From: an uncultured Bacteroidota bacterium
GTDB taxonomy: Bacteria; Bacteroidota; Bacteroidia; UKL13-3
NCBI GenBank assembly: GCA_903907885.1
Contig: CAIVPY010000395.1
Span: 1 to 9,960 of the forward strand
Length of the DNA: 9,960 bases
Direction of reading: 5' to 3'
The translations under genes and the position numbers were made by a program. The notes below the pieces were generated by a model. It did no database searches, was not told the DNA's origin, and was given only the letters and a program-made list of their open reading frames with translations. Positions 6,730-9,960 of the stretch are shown here, piece after piece (position 1 is the first letter of the stretch; the number at the start of each line of letters is the position of its first letter).

Positions 6730-9700
6730 TTATTCGTCAATTAAACCATGTTTTTTTCTGTATGCCCAATTAACTACTAATGGGAAAATTAAAAGGGTTA
6801 ATATAGTGGCCGTAATTAATCCACCTATTACTACAATAGCTAAAGGTTTCTGTGTTTCACTACCAATTCCCGTTGAAATAGCTGCTGGTAATAGGCCTAT
6901 CATAGCCATAAGAGCAGTCATTACCACAGGTCGTGTACGTTCTTTAACACCCAGTTTTAGTGAATCTTCAAGCGAAAATTTGTCTTTTAAATTTTGTTTG
7001 AAAACAGAAATTAAGATTACTCCATTCTGAATACATATACCAAATAAAGCAATGAAACCAATACCTGCCGAAATACTAAATATGGTTCCAGTAATATGCA
7101 GTGCTAAAATTCCTCCAATTAATGCAAAGGGAACATTTACTAAAACAAGTAACGAATCGCGGGCATTGCCAAACGTAATAAATAAAATAATAAAAATTAT
7201 TATTATACTTATAGGTACTACCTGGCTTAATTTTTTTTGAGCTCTAACTTGATTTTCAAATTCACCACACCATTCTATATGATAGCCCTTGGCTGGTTTT
7301 AGTGCTTTTTCAACTTTTTCTTGCGCATCTTTAATTGTACTTCCCAAGTCTCTTTCTCTAATCGAGAACTTTATAGCAATAAACCTTGAATTGTTATCTC
7401 GATAAATAAATGCGGCACCGCTTGCGGAACTAATATTTGCTATTTCTTTCAATGGTATCTTTGATCCATTCATACTTGGCACTTTAAGATTTTCTAAATC
7501 GCTTATAGATTGTCTATAATCTTTTTGATACCTAACCCGTACTGCAAATTTTTTCTCTTCTTGATATAGTAAAGTTGCAGCCTTACCTCCAATTGCCATT
7601 TCAATAACAGCTTGACAATCTGCTGTATTAATGCCGTAAATCGCCATCTTCGATTCATTCAAAGTTATGTTTAATTCTGGCTGTCCAATATTTCTTAATA
7701 TTCCTAAATCTTTCACCCCTTCTACATTTCTTAATATATTGGCTACAGTATCAGACATACGATCAATTTCTTTTAAATCGGGACCAAATATTTTTACTGC
7801 AAGAGAGGCATTGATACCAGCAACCGCTTCGGCTACATTGTCAATAATTGGCTGAGAATAATTGTAAACAATGCCTGGATATTGTTTAAGCTGCGCATCC
7901 ATCTCTTCAATTAACTGATCAGTTGTAATTTTTCTTTTCCATTGTTCTTTAGGATATAAGTTTACTTGACATTGAACATAATAAAAACCTGAGGGGTCAG
8001 TTCCATCATTACTTCGCCCTGTTTGTGACAACACTGATTCTACCTCTTTAAAAGAATTTAATTTGTCTCTGAATATATGAACCATTTTAGTGGTTTCGGT
8101 TAAAGAACTACTCATGGGCAATTTTGCTTCAACCCACAAAGCACCTTCATTTAGTGTTGGTAAAAACTCTGAACCTAAATATTTAAAAGAAAAAAGACTT
8201 AAAGCCATAAATGTAAAAGCGAAAATCAAACTGGCCTGTTTATATTTATAAGTGAAATTAAAAGCTTTCAATACCCCGTTATTTACACTTGACACTATGA
8301 TATTGTTTTTCTCTTTTACATTTTTATTTAACAATATACTTGCTAATACTGGTACCAATGTGAGTGTGAATAATAATGCCCCCAATAATGCAAATCCAAG
8401 AGTAAAAGCTAATGGGGAAAACATTTTTCCTTCAACTTTTTCAAAAGCAAAAATTGGAATAAGACAAGTTATGATTATTAGCTTAGAAAAGAATATAGAT
8501 TTACCCAATCCACTACCAGTAGCCCTGATTATACCTGCTTTCGATAGTTTATTAAACTTTTCCATTCCAACTAAGTGAGATTTTCTGTCAAGGACTACAA
8601 AGAGACCTTCGACCATAACAACAGCACCATCTATGATGATACCAAAATCTATCGCCCCCATCGATAACAAGTTTGCCGACATTCCTTTTATTTTCATACA
8701 TATGAAAGCAAAAAGCAGTGAAAGGGGAATAATTAACGAAACTATTACTGTTGTTCGCCAATCAGCCATAAACAAAAATACTATTACAGTAACGAGAATA
8801 ATACCTTCAAATAAATTCTTTAAGACAGTTTTAGTACAAAATGCAATTAATTTATCTCTATCATAAAAAGTAACCATTTTGATTCCAGCAGGTAAAATAT
8901 TGTTATTAATATCTTCTACTTTTTCTTTAACATGTTTCAATACTTCTGAAGGATTTTCTCCTTTTCGCATTACCACAATGCCTTCAACCACATCGTCATT
9001 TCCATCTAATCCTGCTTGCCCAACTCTAGGCATACTCGACTCAAGAACAGTTGCCACATTTTTTACCAATAATGGTGTACCATCCAAATTCTCAATGATA
9101 ATATTTTCTATATCAGTAATATTGTTTAATAAACCTATACCTCTTACTACATAAGCCTGTCCATTATGCTCAATAATATCTCCTCCTACGTTAATATTGC
9201 TTTTTGAAACTGCATTATACACTTCGAGAGGTGTCAAATCATATTTAGCTAATAACATTGGGTTTACTGAGATTTCGAACGACTTTCGAGCGCCACCAAA
9301 AGATACAATATCTGCCACTCCTGGCACACTTCTTAGCTGACGATCAACTATCCAATCTTGATAAGTAAGTAAGTCAACAGATCTATGATTTTTGCTTTCA
9401 AGTGTATATCTAAAAATTTCACCGGTAGGTCCATATGGTGGTTGAACATCTGGTTCAACATCTGTTGGAAAATTCACATTCCTCAAAAGGTTATTTACTT
9501 GTTGTCGAGCAAAAAAATCTTCTACGTTATCTTCAAATATTATTTTAATAACTGATAGACCAAACATAGAAATGGAACGAACATTTATTTTTTTCTGTAC
9601 CGAATTCATTGCCACTTCTATTGGGATGGTAACAAATCTTTCTACCTCTTCGGCACTCCTTCCATTCCATTGAGTAACAATAATTATTTGAGTATTAGTT

Positions 9701-9834
9701 ACATCAGGAAATGCTTCTATGGGTGTATTTATGTAACTAATTACGCCCGCTACTATCAATAACAAGGTTGAGAAAAATATAAAGAATTTATGTTTTAACG
9801 AATAGCCTAGAATATTATTTATGAATTTGTCCAT
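6730..9834 (-). CDS. RND efflux permease, CusA/CzcA heavy-metal-efflux family
   Basis: This is the inner-membrane, proton-driven subunit of a tripartite exporter that expels substrate from periplasm or cytoplasm through an adaptor and an outer-membrane channel. The 1034 residues cover the normal family length and the usual topology: one membrane helix (about 14-34), a large periplasmic loop (35-338), helices 2-6 (about 339-503), helix 7 (about 533-553), a second periplasmic loop (554-870) and five helices to the end. The proton-relay motif DFGIIIDGAVVMVE in helix 4 (Asp396, Asp402, Glu409) aligns with CzcA Asp402, Asp408 and Glu415. Gly410 stands where CzcA has Asn. By eye, the region equivalent to CusA Met623 reads FYYVQCQ, so the copper/silver methionine cluster seems absent and a divalent-cation or other substrate is more likely; this is inference. 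No adaptor or OMF gene is downstream, where a hairpin and an unrelated gene follow. They may lie upstream beyond the window or elsewhere. No frameshift is seen. Confidence 0.93.
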   Translation of the reverse strand: MDKFINNILGYSLKHKFFIFFSTLLLIVAGVISYINTPIEAFPDVTNTQIIIVTQWNGRSAEEVERFVTIPIEVAMNSVQKKINVRSISMFGLSVIKIIFEDNVEDFFARQQVNNLLRNVNFPTDVEPDVQPPYGPTGEIFRYTLESKNHRSVDLLTYQDWIVDRQLRSVPGVADIVSFGGARKSFEISVNPMLLAKYDLTPLEVYNAVSKSNINVGGDIIEHNGQAYVVRGIGLLNNITDIENIIIENLDGTPLLVKNVATVLESSMPRVGQAGLDGNDDVVEGIVVMRKGENPSEVLKHVKEKVEDINNNILPAGIKMVTFYDRDKLIAFCTKTVLKNLFEGIILVTVIVFLFMADWRTTVIVSLIIPLSLLFAFICMKIKGMSANLLSMGAIDFGIIIDGAVVMVEGLFVVLDRKSHLVGMEKFNKLSKAGIIRATGSGLGKSIFFSKLIIITCLIPIFAFEKVEGKMFSPLAFTLGFALLGALLFTLTLVPVLASILLNKNVKEKNNIIVSSVNNGVLKAFNFTYKYKQASLIFAFTFMALSLFSFKYLGSEFLPTLNEGALWVEAKLPMSSSLTETTKMVHIFRDKLNSFKEVESVLSQTGRSNDGTDPSGFYYVQCQVNLYPKEQWKRKITTDQLIEEMDAQLKQYPGIVYNYSQPIIDNVAEAVAGINASLAVKIFGPDLKEIDRMSDTVANILRNVEGVKDLGILRNIGQPELNITLNESKMAIYGINTADCQAVIEMAIGGKAATLLYQEEKKFAVRVRYQKDYRQSISDLENLKVPSMNGSKIPLKEIANISSASGAAFIYRDNNSRFIAIKFSIRERDLGSTIKDAQEKVEKALKPAKGYHIEWCGEFENQVRAQKKLSQVVPISIIIIFIILFITFGNARDSLLVLVNVPFALIGGILALHITGTIFSISAGIGFIALFGICIQNGVILISVFKQNLKDKFSLEDSLKLGVKERTRPVVMTALMAMIGLLPAAISTGIGSETQKPLAIVVIGGLITATILTLLIFPLVVNWAYRKKHGLIDE

Positions 9835-9890
9835 CAGTTTTCGATTTCTAAAATTTTCTTACAATTTGAGTTTATTGTATTTTATTCGAT

Positions 9891-9920
9891 TAAAGTTATT
9901 ATTAAAAAAGTGTTAAACAA
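9891..9920 (-). promoter_or_regulatory. Candidate Bacteroidota promoter for the RND efflux gene
   Basis: On the minus strand, TTG (9920-9918), a 19-bp spacer and TAACTTTA (9898-9891) resemble the phylum's -33 TTG / -7 TAnnTTTG promoter; the last base of the -7 element is A rather than G. The spacing is within the known range. Transcription would start near 9884, leaving a leader of about 50 nt before the ATG at 9834. If real, the permease would be the first gene of its transcript. In AT-rich DNA such matches also occur by chance. I see no operator dyad or gene in the rest of 9835-9960. Confidence 0.35.
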
Positions 9921-9960
9921 TACTTGCATGGTTGGTATAATAAGTGGTGGTTAAAGATCG

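Noticed and set aside
6707..9154. Several plus-strand open frames of 60-110 codons opposite the efflux permease gene.
   Set aside because: They lie antisense to a well-supported 1034-residue gene, have low-complexity or unfamiliar products, and are explained as shadows of its codon pattern.

Overview
The window is a stretch of ordinary chromosomal DNA from an AT-rich Bacteroidota bacterium. The evidence is a Bacteroidota-style MutS, a DUF3078 outer-membrane-type protein, a CusA/CzcA permease of the form common in that phylum, start codons without Shine-Dalgarno sequences, and a few upstream sequences resembling the phylum's -33 TTG / -7 TAnnTTTG promoter. Genus and species cannot be told from the sequence. 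I saw no RNA gene, mobile element, CRISPR array or phage gene.

Layout. At the left edge (171 to 1, minus strand) is the 5' end of a pentapeptide-repeat gene that runs out of the window. It is divergent from mutS (350-2986, plus), a full-length mismatch-recognition ATPase. After a 193-bp AT-rich gap come three closely spaced plus-strand genes: an agmatinase (3180-4064), a NifS/IscS-type cysteine desulfurase (4082-5206) and a secreted DUF3078 beta-barrel candidate (5233-6120). Gaps of 17 and 26 bp suggest one transcript. This block converges on two minus-strand genes: a small hotdog-fold acyl-CoA thioesterase (6658-6248) and, upstream of it, a 1034-residue CusA/CzcA-type RND efflux permease (9834-6730). 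The 71 bp between these two hold a strong hairpin with a U-rich tail on the minus strand, probably the terminator of the efflux gene. The last 126 bp hold a candidate promoter for the permease and no gene I can support.

How the genes work together. They do not form one pathway. MutS is DNA repair, agmatinase makes putrescine and urea from agmatine, the desulfurase supplies sulfur for Fe-S clusters and thiolated tRNA, and the RND pump is the inner-membrane part of a tripartite exporter whose adaptor and outer-membrane channel are not in view. I found no convincing undescribed system. The points most worth a second look are the efflux/thioesterase hairpin, the edge-truncated pentapeptide gene, the agmatinase/desulfurase/DUF3078 cluster, and the substrate class of the RND pump.
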